From the NCBI GenBank assembly GCA_009602735.1, contig WELA01000984.1, positions 17,054-53,124 on the forward strand: 36,071 nucleotides of DNA. Reading direction: 5' to 3'. The notes under the pieces were generated by a model, which was given only the letters and a program-made list of their open reading frames with translations, was not told the origin of the DNA and did no database searches. This stretch comes from Mesotaenium endlicherianum (lineage: Eukaryota; Streptophyta; Zygnematophyceae; Zygnematales; Mesotaeniaceae). A program made the position numbers and the translations under genes. Positions 21,983 through 31,069 of this stretch are shown in pieces; positions within the stretch are counted from its first letter, which is position 1; each line of letters opens with the position of its first letter.

Positions 21983-24900
21983 TCATCCCCCTCCTCAAGA
22001 TGCGACGTCCTCGACGCATTCTGCAGATAACGTCTTAACTTACTCTTACAATGAGTCAAGTTGGCCTCTGGCTCCCAAGTGTTGTCGTCCGCATGGTAGC
22101 CTTTCCACTTGACCAGATACTCTCGGACAACTCGCTGACCTCGCTTGACTCGTCGATCGCCGACAATCGCCTCCACTTCATACTCCAATACATCATCGAT
22201 CTCGACCGGTGGTGGCGGTGTAGGTAGTCGTCCTGGATGTCCTTCATTCGGGTCAACGTATGGCCGTAGACAACTGACATGGAACACATCATGGATACGC
22301 CATCCTGGAGGAAGTTCCAACTTGTAGGTCACTAGATTCACCTGCTTGAGCACTTCAAAGGGACCTGTAAACCGTGCCCGCAGTTTCCTCTTGCCTGTGA
22401 AAGGTAGGTTCTCTGTGGACAAGAGTACTTTGTCGCCCACTTGGAATGTCACTTCCCTCCTGTGCTTGTTAGCATGCTTGACCTGCTCTTGTTGTGCCTT
22501 CCGAATACACGTCTTCGCCATATCCCAAGTCTTGGCCATCTGCTCCATAAAAGCTTGTGTAGTAGGAACCTGAGTCTCCTTGGCCTTCTCCAACAAGATG
22601 TTCCCTGGATGATATACTTCTCTCCCATAAACCATAGCGAATGGTGACTGCTTGGTCGATCCCTGCATGCTGTTGTTGTAGGCAAACTCCAACCCTGGTA
22701 GCTTCTTGTCCCACTCTGAAGGGTCTTCCATAGTGAAACTCCTGAGCACCTCTTGCAGAGTTCTGTTGAGCCTCTCACTCTGCCCATCTGTCTGAGGGTG
22801 ATAGGAAGTGCTCATACTCAGCTTGGTCCCCATCAAAGTAAACAATGACCGCCAAAAGTTGCTAGTAAACCTTGGATCTCGATCTGAAACAATCACCTTC
22901 GGCAACCCATGTAGCCTAAAAATATGATCAAAGAATAGCCGTGCCACATCTGCTGCCGTAGAAGTCTCCTTCATGGGAATGAAGTGAGCCATCTTGCTGA
23001 GTCTGTCAGACACTACCCATACTGCATCGTGCCCTTGACCACTGACTGGTAACGATGTGATGAAGTCCATAGCAATCTGCTCCCAAGGATACTCTGGAAT
23101 AGGCAGGGGCCGCAATGTACCTCCCTTCTTTTGATTTGGTGTCTTGTTTCTCTGGCACGCATCGCAACTCCTGATCCACTCCTCGATGTCCTTGTCCATA
23201 TTTCTCCAGTAGTATTCCCGCTTCAGCACGCTTGCCGTCTTCTCGCTTCCAAAGTGTCCAGCATATAAGCAGTCATGATGCTCCGCAAGTAGTAAGTCTC
23301 GTAGCTCCTTGATGTCAGGTACCACCACTCTCTTGGAATCACCATAATACCATATGCCGTCCTTCTTCTGCATACTCGAGTTGGACTCCGCTGCTCCACC
23401 ATCAGCAAACTGTGGGTCCTCCTCATAACCTTTTTGAAGCTTCTCCTTGAAGTCCATATTCTCCTTGATGACTGAGACAGCTGCAAGGTCACACCTCCTG
23501 GATAAAGCGTCTGCAGGGTTGATCTTCCCAGGTAAGTACTCAATCTTGTGGTCGAACTGTTGCAGAAACTCCATCCACCTTGCTTGTCTTGGTGTCAACG
23601 TTGGCTGCGTCATAAACTTCTCCAAGCTCTTGTGGTCGGTCTTGATGAACACCTTCCGGCCGTCCACATAACATCGCCAAATCCTCAAAGCCTGGATAAT
23701 AGCCAACATCTCCCGCTCGTGTGCTGCATAGTTCTGCTCAGCAGGACTCAACTTCCTGCTCTCATATGCCACAGGCTGCAATCCTTTGCCCTGGTCCTGG
23801 AGAAGAATGGCTCCCACTGCAAAGTTTGATGCGTCTGTGATGATGGTGAAAGGAAGCTCTGGACTGGCAATTGCCAACACAGGTGCCTGTGTCAACAGCT
23901 CCTTAATCTTCTCAAAGGCTTGCTGCTCCTTGTCACCCCATAGCCACTTCTCCTGCTTCTTCAACATGTCCGTGAGCGGTGCACACACCTTGGCAAATCC
24001 TTCAATGAAACGTCGATAATAATTCGCCATGCCGAGGAAACTCCTGAGTTGATGAATATCAGCAGGTACCGGCCAATCTCTGACTGCTTGCACCTTCTTC
24101 TGCTCCACCTTGACTCCTTCAGCTCCCACTATGTGTCCAAGAAACTCGACCTCCTTGAGACAGAAGTCGCACTTGCTCATCTTCCCATACAGCTTTTGAT
24201 CTCTCAAGACCTCCAACACCTTCCTCAGATGCCCCACATGCTCCTCCAAGGTCTTCGAATAGATCAGGATGTCGTCCAAAAATACCACCACAAACTGGTC
24301 CAAGTAGGGTCTGAAGATACTATTCATGAGTCCCATGAATGTAGCAGGTGCATTAGTCAATCCAAAAGGCATGACTGTGAACTCGAACAAACCATAGCGA
24401 GTTCTGAAAGCAGTCTTCTGAACGTCTCCTTCCGCAATCCGTACCTGGTGATAGCCACTCCTCAAATCGATCTTCGAGAAATACTTCGCCCCGACAAGCC
24501 TGTCAATCAACTCGTCCACTCGTGGAAGTGGGTACCTGTTCTTGATGGTGACCTTGTTGAGTGCCCGGTAGTCGACACACATCCTCATAGTCCCATCCTT
24601 CTTCTTCACAAATAAGACTGGCGCTGCAAATGGAGACTCGCTGGGTCGGATGAATCCCTTCTCCAATAACTCTGTCAGCTGCTTCTTTAACTCATCCAAC
24701 TCCGCAAACGATTGTCGATAGGCGGGTCTCACTGGTGGCTTGCTCCCTGGTTCCAACTCAATCTTGTGCTCCATAGCTCTCTGTGGAGGTAATCCTGCAG
24801 GTAGCTCCTCAGGAAATACGCACTTGAACTCCTCCAACAGCGCCTTAATTTGGGCAGGCATCTCAGCAGGCTTCTTCTCTTGAGCAGTTGGGCTCTGCTC

Positions 24901-25653
24901 CTTCTGAGCAAGGGGATCAGACACCACTACTTGCTCCTCCGGCGATGTACATTCGCCCAGGCTGTTAGGATTCACGCTTGCTCCATCTGATGACCTGGCC
25001 AGGGCCACCGAAACAAGGTACATCTCCTTCACCTGATTCGCCCTGCATAGCTTCTTAACTTGCAGGCTCGACAGAAGACAGTTACTTGTGGTCGTATCTA
25101 CCTCCACCTGTTTCGCTGTCTCCATTCGACCATCACGCCCTTGGACTTTCACTTGTCCTGTGCTCCAGTGCACTTGAGGGTTGGCTTTCCTCAGCCATGG
25201 TCGGCCCAATATCACCTCATGGTGACCCAACTCTGCCTGCTCCATAACTTCCTTACTCCGGTGCCCCGCTACTTCCACGTGAATAGCTTCCGTAGGTGCA
25301 CCACACTTGAGTCTCTGCCCATTCGCCAAAATTGCCTCCTTAGGCTCATAATGCTTCTGCACAGGGATTCGCCACTCTTTCACCAGCTTCTTGTGCACAA
25401 AGTTTGCACTTGCGCCACTGTCGACCATACACTTCGCCTTGTTGCCGTCGACCACTCCTTCCACGATGATAGGCTTGTCAACGTCTCGTCCTTTGCTTCT
25501 CGGCAGGCTCCTGGGGATAACCTCCTTGTGAGTTCTCGTCTTCACGCCAGTAGACACCCCAGAACGACTTACTGGCGTCCTCCTTTTTCCTGCTGTTGAG
25601 GTTGCTTCGCCTTCACATGACAGTCTCGAGCCAGATGTCCAAGCTTGCCGCAA
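21970..25653 (-). CDS. pol: Unit C Pol polyprotein
   Basis: 1227 codons, uninterrupted, with all protease, RT (FLDD), RNase H, integrase (D863, D924, E960) and chromodomain motifs. It shares the integrase C-terminal cluster with B (Gln1055, Gln1071, Glu1100, Leu1107, Thr1109, Pro1116, Val1175) but the A-type residues Gly55, Ala286, Ser759 and Ala790. Private changes are F757S, Q1177R and K1221E; the last also changes the PPT to GAGGAGGGGG, the form seen in the old outer copy. This is the 5'-most unit of the array, next to LTR5. No ATG; a frameshift from Gag is expected. Confidence 0.93.
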   Translation of the reverse strand: MRQAWTSGSRLSCEGEATSTAGKRRTPVSRSGVSTGVKTRTHKEVIPRSLPRSKGRDVDKPIIVEGVVDGNKAKCMVDSGASANFVHKKLVKEWRIPVQKHYEPKEAILANGQRLKCGAPTEAIHVEVAGHRSKEVMEQAELGHHEVILGRPWLRKANPQVHWSTGQVKVQGRDGRMETAKQVEVDTTTSNCLLSSLQVKKLCRANQVKEMYLVSVALARSSDGASVNPNSLGECTSPEEQVVVSDPLAQKEQSPTAQEKKPAEMPAQIKALLEEFKCVFPEELPAGLPPQRAMEHKIELEPGSKPPVRPAYRQSFAELDELKKQLTELLEKGFIRPSESPFAAPVLFVKKKDGTMRMCVDYRALNKVTIKNRYPLPRVDELIDRLVGAKYFSKIDLRSGYHQVRIAEGDVQKTAFRTRYGLFEFTVMPFGLTNAPATFMGLMNSIFRPYLDQFVVVFLDDILIYSKTLEEHVGHLRKVLEVLRDQKLYGKMSKCDFCLKEVEFLGHIVGAEGVKVEQKKVQAVRDWPVPADIHQLRSFLGMANYYRRFIEGFAKVCAPLTDMLKKQEKWLWGDKEQQAFEKIKELLTQAPVLAIASPELPFTIITDASNFAVGAILLQDQGKGLQPVAYESRKLSPAEQNYAAHEREMLAIIQALRIWRCYVDGRKVFIKTDHKSLEKFMTQPTLTPRQARWMEFLQQFDHKIEYLPGKINPADALSRRCDLAAVSVIKENMDFKEKLQKGYEEDPQFADGGAAESNSSMQKKDGIWYYGDSKRVVVPDIKELRDLLLAEHHDCLYAGHFGSEKTASVLKREYYWRNMDKDIEEWIRSCDACQRNKTPNQKKGGTLRPLPIPEYPWEQIAMDFITSLPVSGQGHDAVWVVSDRLSKMAHFIPMKETSTAADVARLFFDHIFRLHGLPKVIVSDRDPRFTSNFWRSLFTLMGTKLSMSTSYHPQTDGQSERLNRTLQEVLRSFTMEDPSEWDKKLPGLEFAYNNSMQGSTKQSPFAMVYGREVYHPGNILLEKAKETQVPTTQAFMEQMAKTWDMAKTCIRKAQQEQVKHANKHRREVTFQVGDKVLLSTENLPFTGKRKLRARFTGPFEVLKQVNLVTYKLELPPGWRIHDVFHVSCLRPYVDPNEGHPGRLPTPPPPVEIDDVLEYEVEAIVGDRRVKRGQRVVREYLVKWKGYHADDNTWEPEANLTHCKSKLRRYLQNASRTSHLEEGDDVRS
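21983..21996 (-). promoter_or_regulatory. Polypurine tract, unit C
   Basis: GAGGAGGGGGATGA on the - strand abuts LTR4. It differs by one base from units A and B and equals the old element's tract. Confidence 0.75.
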
Positions 25654-26600
25654 CTATAGCAGGGTCCTCTCGGCTTGAAATTCTGCTGCCTGCGCTGGTA
25701 CTGCACAAGTCCCAACTCCATGGGTACTGGACCTTGAACACTCGTGCTTGGCGCTTGAGATCCAAAGTGTCGATATCCTCCAAAGTTGTGGCTGCCCCAC
25801 TGCCTCTGACTATACTCCACAGCGTCGACCCTTGTTGCCAATGCCATCATTTCTCCAAGACTGGTAGGGTCCTTGAGCGCCACTTCCTTGGCCACAGTTG
25901 GCTTGAGTCCCCTCTTGAACTTGTCCATCATCTCCGACTCGTGCATGGATGGACATTGAAGCACCAGCTCGTTGAAGCGCGATACATACTCTTGAACGCT
26001 TCCTCGTTGACGAAGGCGCACCAATAGATCTCGAGCGGTAGCCTCGGGTGCAATAGGTTGAAATTGCCTCTTCAAGCCTTCAAATAGCTGATCAACAGTA
26101 GCAGGAACTCCAGACAGCTGCTCTTCTCGTTCATACCAAGCTCCAGCACTCTTCTGCAGCAAAGTTATGACAAAGGCGACTTGCCTGTCGGGCGTGAGCG
26201 CAGAATACTCCATAAACTTCTTCACTCCAAAAATCCATTGATGAACAGGCGGCGATCCACGCTCTCCAGTATAAACTTCAGGCTTAGGCGCACGCACTCC
26301 TGATGCGGGTGGAATAACTGGTTGCACCACTGGGTTAACATGAATCGGTGGTACAACAGGTGCAGGTGCCGAACTCGTCGAAGCGGCGTTCCCCATAACA
26401 ACTCGCACCATTCTCTCCACCTCCGCGCGCATATTTTGTTGAAACTGGGTGTAGACTTCTCCTCCAATTGCATTTGCCATTTGCCTTAGCATCGCCTGCA
26501 TCTCTTGTTGCTCTCTGGTCATTGTTGGTGCTGCCTGCTGCCCCGCGCGCTCAACATGCTCGACATGTTCGCCTCCTCCAGCTGCCGGCTGCGACTCCAT
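25569..26600 (-). CDS. gag: Unit C Gag
   Basis: 343 codons; by eye the same protein as unit B Gag. Capsid-like region about 105-260, CCHC knuckle 314-327, and a basic, Gln-rich tail ending in the frameshift overlap (25569-25653). As the first gag after LTR5, it is the one that a transcript starting at the array's outer 5' LTR would translate. Confidence 0.92.
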   Translation of the reverse strand: MESQPAAGGGEHVEHVERAGQQAAPTMTREQQEMQAMLRQMANAIGGEVYTQFQQNMRAEVERMVRVVMGNAASTSSAPAPVVPPIHVNPVVQPVIPPASGVRAPKPEVYTGERGSPPVHQWIFGVKKFMEYSALTPDRQVAFVITLLQKSAGAWYEREEQLSGVPATVDQLFEGLKRQFQPIAPEATARDLLVRLRQRGSVQEYVSRFNELVLQCPSMHESEMMDKFKRGLKPTVAKEVALKDPTSLGEMMALATRVDAVEYSQRQWGSHNFGGYRHFGSQAPSTSVQGPVPMELGLVQYQRRQQNFKPRGPCYSCGKLGHLARDCHVKAKQPQQQEKGGRQ

Positions 26601-26623
26601 AATATAATATGCAAACTAGCCCT

Positions 26624-26635
26624 GCTCCGATACCA
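26624..26635 (-). promoter_or_regulatory. Primer-binding site, unit C
   Basis: TGGTATCGGAGC on the - strand, two bases downstream of LTR5. Confidence 0.75.
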
Positions 26636-26637
26636 GA

Positions 26638-27381
26638 TGAAAGGGGCAGAGTGCCCTAGTGGAAGCGTAGTGACTCACGAGGAAAGGAACTAGTTGCCAT
26701 CATACTAGAGAGTGCAGCGGCATATCACTAACAAAGCTTAGGAAAATTACTCAACATTTTGAGTAGCAGGAAACTGCTCACAAATGATGTAGGATGAAAG
26801 GCCTTGTCATTACAAACCCGTAGAAATTTACAGAAGTGAAAACTGATAAGAAACAAAGAAGTTATGCCTATTTATAATTTTCTGCCTAAGTGCTCCTCCC
26901 TAGGAGGAAGCTACGGATTTTCCTAAGTGTTCGTCAAATCGTCCCTTCCAGAATATTCGTGAGTAAGCCAGATCAGTCTAATCTGACGTGTCGGGCCGAA
27001 TTGACGTCCACATACATGCATCGACATTACTAGAATATTCTATCTTAGACGCGCTAGGCTAAACCGAAACTTCTAGGTAAATCGACCTAGTCGGCACTCC
27101 GCGTCAGCCGAACTTACGTGAAGGTTCGAGTTCATTCTAACGGGCCAGATCGCTCGACGCTGTCGGTCAATCCGACGGTCGCGCTCACCGCGAATTAAGG
27201 ACAGTCGTCAACCGACCTCAAAACTAATAAAACTTCGGAAATCCATAACTCTCTCAAGACTTGACCAAATTCAATGAACTTTATATCAAAATGACCACAA
27301 AAATGCACTATACATGAATACACAATCAAAACATAATTTTATGAAACTCAAAAATGCACTTTATAAACCTATGACCTTACA
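26638..27381 (-). repeat. LTR5: 5' end LTR of the array (744 bp)
   Basis: From 26638 to about 27228 it appears identical to LTR3 and LTR4. From 27229 to 27362, within U3, it carries 12 substitutions relative to LTR2-4, a strongly clustered pattern. Followed directly by the TCCAA duplication and the resumed old gag. Being the outermost 5' LTR, its divergent U3 would drive transcription of unit C. Confidence 0.93.
26868..26877 (-). promoter_or_regulatory. LTR core promoter TATA motif (array 5' LTR)
   Basis: TTATAAATAG on the - strand, conserved in all six LTRs (others at 2281-2290, 10671-10680, 16070-16079, 21469-21478, 28471-28480). It places the probable transcript start about 30 nt downstream and divides U3 from R-U5. 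Confidence 0.6.
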
Positions 27382-27386
27382 TCCAA
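27382..27386. repeat. Target-site duplication TCCAA, right copy (array)
   Basis: Directly follows LTR5 and matches 10436-10440; from here the old gag sequence continues. Confidence 0.88.
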
Positions 27387-28203
27387 AGTTGTGGCTGCCC
27401 CACTGCCTCTGCCTATACTCCACAGCGTCGACCCTTGTTGCCAATGCCATCATTTCTCCAAGACTGGTAGGGTCCTTGAGCGCCACTGTCTTGGCCACAG
27501 TTGGCTTGAGTCCCCTCTTGAACTTGTCCATCATCTCCGACTCGTGCATGGATGGACATTGAAGCACCAGCTTGTTAAAGCGCGATACATACTCCTGAAC
27601 GCTTCCTCGTTGACGAAGGCGCATTAGTAGATCTCGAGCGGTAGCCTCTGGTGCAATAGGTTGAAATTGCCTCTTCAAGCCTTCAAAGAGCTAATCAACA
27701 GTAGCAGGAACTCCAGACAGCTGCTCTTCTCGTTCATACCAAGCTCCAGCACTCTTCTGCAGTAAATTTATGACAAAGGCGACTTGCTTGTCGGGCGTGA
27801 GCGCAGAATACTCCATAAACTTCTTCACTCAAAAAATCCATTGATGAACAGGCGGCGATCCACGCTCACCAGTATAAACTTCAGACTTAGGCGCACGCAC
27901 TCCTGATGCGGGTGGAATAACTGGCTGCACCACTGGGTTAACATGAATTGGTGGCACAACAGGTGCAGGTGCCGAACTCGTCGAAGCGGCGTTCCCCATA
28001 ACAACTCGCACCATTCTCTCCACCTCCGCGCGCATATTTTGTTGAAACTGGGTGTAGACTTCTCCTCCAATTGCATTTGCCATTTGCCTTAGCATCGCCT
28101 GCATCTCTTGTTGCTCTCTGGTCATTGTTGGTGCTGCCTGCTGCCCCGCGCGCTCAACATGCTCGACATGTTCGCCTCCTCCAGCTGCCGGCTGCGACTC
28201 CAT
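27382..28203 (-). pseudogene. gag: gag N-terminal part of old copy, broken
   Basis: Matches Gag from the ATG (28201-28203) to the insertion point, just before the zinc knuckle region. Two in-frame stops interrupt it: TGA at 27829-27831 (a Gly codon in the intact copies, within QWIFG) and TAG at 27691-27693 (a Gln codon, in VDQLFEG). At 27382 it is cut by the array; its C-terminal remainder is at 10226-10440. Its N-terminus has the Gly8/His12 state of units B and C. Confidence 0.87.
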
Positions 28204-28226
28204 AATATAATATGCAAACTAGCCCA

Positions 28227-28238
28227 GCTCCGATACCA
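28227..28238 (-). promoter_or_regulatory. Primer-binding site of the old outer element
   Basis: TGGTATCGGAGC on the - strand, two bases from LTR6, unchanged relative to the intact units. Confidence 0.7.
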
Positions 28239-28240
28239 GA

Positions 28241-28983
28241 TGAAAGGGGCAGAGTGCCCTAGTGGAAGCGTAGTGACTCACGAGGAACAAAGCTAGTTGC
28301 AATCATACTCAAGAGTGCAGCGGCATATTGCTAAGAAAGCTTAAGAAAATTACTTGACATTTTGAGTGGCAAGAAACTGCTCACAAATGATGTAGGATGA
28401 AAGGCCTTGTCATTACAAACCCGTAGAAATTTACAAAAGTGAAAACTGACAAGAAACAAAGAAGTTATGCCTATTTATAATTTTCTGCCTAAGTGCTCCT
28501 CTCTAGGAGGAAGCTACGGATTTTCCTAAGTGTTCGTCAAATCGTCCCTTCCAGAATATTCGTGAGTAAGCCAGATCAGTGTCATCTGACGTGTCGGGCC
28601 AATTGACGTCCACATACATGCATCGACATTACTAGAGTATTCTATCTTAGACGGGCTAGGCTAAACCGAAACTTCTAGGTAAATTGACCTAGTCGGCACT
28701 CCGCGTCAGCCAAACTTACGTGAAGGTTCGAATTCATTCTAACGGGCCAGATCGCTCGACGCTGTCGGTCAATCTGACGGTCGCGCTCACCGCGGATTAA
28801 GGACAGTCGTCAACCGACCTCAAAACTAATTAAACTTCGAAGATCTATAACTCTCTCAACACTGGACCAAATTCGATGAGCTTTATATCAAAATGACCAC
28901 AAAAATGCACTCTATACTACTATACAATCAAAACATACTTTCTTGAAAATCAAAAATGCCCTTTATAAATCTATGACTTTACA
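28241..28983 (-). repeat. LTR6: 5' LTR of the old outer element (743 bp)
   Basis: TG..CA ended on the - strand, TATA motif at 28471-28480, followed by the CACAA duplication. About 50 differences from LTR1, including a missing base in GGGCC-AATT, so the insertion is far older than the array. It is the LTR nearest to the upstream LRR exons and shares their transcription direction. Confidence 0.9.
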
Positions 28984-28988
28984 CACAA
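28984..28988. repeat. Target-site duplication CACAA, right copy (outer element)
   Basis: Matches 2046-2050; marks the right boundary of the 26.9-kb complex. The splice donor of the LRR exon lies only 57 bp further right. Confidence 0.85.
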
Positions 28989-29045
28989 GAGCAGCGCATG
29001 CTCGGGCGTGAGGTGAAGTGGCAGTTGTTGTATGAGTGAGCTTAC

Positions 29046-30517
29046 AGCACTTCCAGCTTGGAGAACAAGCGGGTTGAATCTCCAATGAAGCCGCTCAAAC
29101 TCAGGTCATCAAGTGATCCAGGTACGATCTTGTGCAGCCAGCCCACCACAAAACAGTAGCAGCCGCGCCCGTCGTGATGTGTTTGAGTCACACAACACCG
29201 TGTGACACGGAAGGTCAGCAACCCCCACTTATAGTGGCCACTCCTGTCATACAAAGAGATTACGAAGACTTGCTACAGCACGCAGTGAACTTTGGGAGAG
29301 AACAACAAATCACCACCAAGCGACTAGACCTGCGAGCTAAACTTGGGTCCCAGTCCCTTGGACATCTGAGAACACAATATATAGTCTATGCGAGGAAGCC
29401 TCCTACGATAGTTTTGAAGGAGCTCAGACCCTTCCATACACCTACCACGAAGCTCATTGCCACAGAGCGGAACAAGCATCAGCATAAAATTTGGAGGTGT
29501 GGAAATGGATACGGACATTTCCTTGCAACTTGGTCTAGTAAATCATAAAGAAGTCCCATGACATGGCAAAGATGGCAGCAAATGTTACCTGACATTTGTT
29601 TTTTTGTTGCACATGTGTCAACTAGCTCACATTCTACTCATTCCTCAAGCAGCTTAAGAGCAAAGGAGATTGTACTTTAGTTGATCAGTATAAAGACTTC
29701 AGGTATTCCTGGAGTTTGCTATACTCACATGGAATTAACGAATCCATCAGGTGTACAAGAAATGTACTCTATGCCTCGGCAATCAATTTGATTCCAGATG
29801 TAGAACCATCCATTTAAATCCACCAAGTCTGCTCGAAGCCGCTGGAGAGCGGCTGCTGTAAGTGCCCGAATAAATCTATTCGTAAGGAAAAGGAAAAGCC
29901 TAGGGCCTGATGACAAGCTTAAGACTACATGATGCATGCTTGGGGCAAGTCCATAGTAAAACACATTATCGTTCCTGCTCTTAGTGAACACCCGAACTAC
30001 TCGAGAGAAACAATGTACTATCATGAATAAGGCTCCAACGTTAAAATGAAGAATGCGTGCAGCATTGAAGATGAAGAACCAACACTTGAGTTCGCTCAGG
30101 ACTACCAGCTTTCTGTGTGCAATGCAACTAAGTTAAATAGGGCCCTATAGTTGTACAAAACTCCTCAAGCAATGCCTGTGTCTTAATGTGCAGATATGAC
30201 AAACGGCCGTAAGCACTTCCGGATGTAGAATGAAAATGGCCTGACAATCTACAATGCACTATTATCTATACACCTGCCTGGCAAATTCAAGCAATCCTTC
30301 CCACAAGCCCGGAGAAAATAAAAGCAAGAAAGGTTGTGCAGACTCGCGTATGCTTTGACCATGTTGGCACAAAATAAACTCGAAGGGTGTAGAGGTCCTT
30401 ACATTCCGCTGGTTGAATGCGCACAGCAGCTGCAAAGCTCACTTGAAGGGAGAGAAAGAGGCATGTGCATAAAAGGCGGTGAAACACAGGTTTGGTTATT
30501 GCCATTCTTAGTTTCAT
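29046..30517 (-). CDS. LRR protein gene, first three coding exons (signal peptide, LRRNT, first repeat)
   Basis: My model has exon 1 at 30403-30517 (ATG at 30515-30517; donor GTAAGG; phase 1), exon 2 at 29729-29855 (acceptor TTACAG; donor GTGAGT; phase 2) and exon 3 at 29046-29099 (donor GTAAGC; phase 2). Exon 1 encodes a signal peptide with a hydrophobic core LLCTCLFLSL and an AAA end. Exon 2 reads AALQRLRADLVDLNGW, then WNQIDCRGIEYISC and DGFVNS, the plant LRR N-terminal domain pattern (ALxxLKxxLxDxxGxLxxW..C..GxxC...GxV). Exon 3 gives GFIGDSTRLFSKLEVL, a first LRR, and joins in phase to the exon at 474-545. Introns are 547, 629 and about 28,500 bp. The product is probably secreted or a surface receptor; the rest is outside the window. 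The exon 3 acceptor is the weakest call (29093 is an alternative first base). Confidence 0.65.
29100..29728 (-). other. Second intron of the LRR gene
   Basis: No repeat or conserved coding signal was seen here. Open frames at 29042-29254 (-, which includes exon 3) and 29132-29548 (+) arise from exon 3 plus intron, or by chance. Confidence 0.5.
29856..30402 (-). other. First intron of the LRR gene
   Basis: A 547-bp intron between the signal-peptide exon and the LRRNT exon. Nothing else was recognised in it. Confidence 0.5.
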
Positions 30518-30646
30518 ATAAGTGAATGTATCCTCGATGATTGGAACCTCATCCTAAATGCAGCGGAAGTGGAGAACGCAAGGTAATGTAGTGAAACACA
30601 TATGGGCGTGAGGAGATGCTCCATTTATTGGTTTTGACATACGTTA

Positions 30647-30656
30647 CCTTTTTATA
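30647..30656 (-). promoter_or_regulatory. Candidate TATA box for the LRR gene
   Basis: TATAAAAAGG on the - strand, about 130 nt upstream of the ATG at 30517, which would give a 5' UTR of about 100 nt. Sequence match only. Confidence 0.4.
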
Positions 30657-30980
30657 TTGCATATAAATAAGAAATTTGTTGGTAAGGTGGACGGTGTCTG
30701 AATGACTCGACTGCACAAAGATCGTCTCCAGAGCCATGATTGCATGTCTACTGAGGAGGGGAGGAAAAAAAAAATCAAGTTGGCAACAGGGCATGACGAA
30801 CCAAGCTGAGTTGGAGTAAAAATCAAGAGGACTGGCCCTCTAAATTCTTCTCGTGTTCTCTAGTCTTGACCTGTCTACTTTTGTGTTGGTTATTTCTCAA
30901 AGGTGCTCGAAGGGTAGCGAATTACGGTTCGTAAAATTCAGGTTAATTCATAAACATATTCACTTCACGAAGTTTACACG

Positions 30981-31069
30981 GTTGAAGCCAGTCGAAGCTG
31001 TCGACAATGGTCGACGAGGTTCAAACCAGTTCAAGCTCATTCAAATCAGTTCAACTGGTTCAAACCAAG
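30981..31069. repeat. Degenerate 10-bp-period tandem repeat (TTCAA phased)
   Basis: The word TTCAA starts at 31020, 31030, 31040, 31050 and 31059, with related TCGA/TTGA words in step further left. Each unit resembles GTTCAAACCA. It lies about 280 bp upstream of the protease start codon. Confidence 0.6.

Larger units (their letters stand above)
10441..27381 (-). mobile_element. Tandem chromovirus array: four LTRs, three complete internal regions
   Basis: The order is LTR2 (10441-11184), unit A (11185-15839), LTR3 (15840-16583), unit B (16584-21238), LTR4 (21239-21982), unit C (21983-26637), LTR5 (26638-27381). Every LTR is 744 bp and every internal region 4655 bp, giving an exact 5399-bp period with no indels. 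Neighbouring units share one LTR. The whole array is bracketed by TCCAA inside the gag of the older copy. All three gag and pol frames are open and all have PBS and PPT. The units are very similar but not identical, so this is unlikely to be a simple assembly duplication. Growth by unequal homologous recombination between LTRs of one insertion fits best (see findings). Confidence 0.92.
2051..28983 (-). mobile_element. Old Ty3/gypsy chromovirus copy, degenerate, containing two later insertions
   Basis: The element lies on the - strand, with its 5' LTR at 28241-28983 and its 3' LTR at 2051-2793, flanked by CACAA on both sides. From 5' to 3' it has a PBS (28227-28238), gag N-terminal part (27382-28203), a 16.9-kb array insertion, gag C-terminal part (10226-10440), pol 5' part (9231-10310), a 4.7-kb foreign block, and pol 3' part (2781-4485). 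By eye the two LTRs differ at about 48 bases plus 2 indels over 743 bp (about 6.5%), whereas inner LTRs differ at 0-14 positions. The copy is dead: stops in gag at 27691-27693 and 27829-27831, a stop in integrase at 3603-3605, and loss of most of RT. It sits in an intron of the LRR gene in the same orientation as that gene. Confidence 0.88.

Noticed and set aside
10441..27381. Assembly artefact: one element copied three times
   Set aside because: Units differ at many positions, some private to each unit, and LTR differences follow a logical hybrid pattern. Long-read confirmation would still be wise.
10441..27381. CRISPR-like or satellite array
   Set aside because: The 5.4-kb period consists of complete gag-pol retrotransposon units with LTRs.
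29132..29548. 138-codon + strand open frame
   Set aside because: No domain; it lies antisense to LRR exon 3 and intron 2, whose splice-consistent exons explain the region better.
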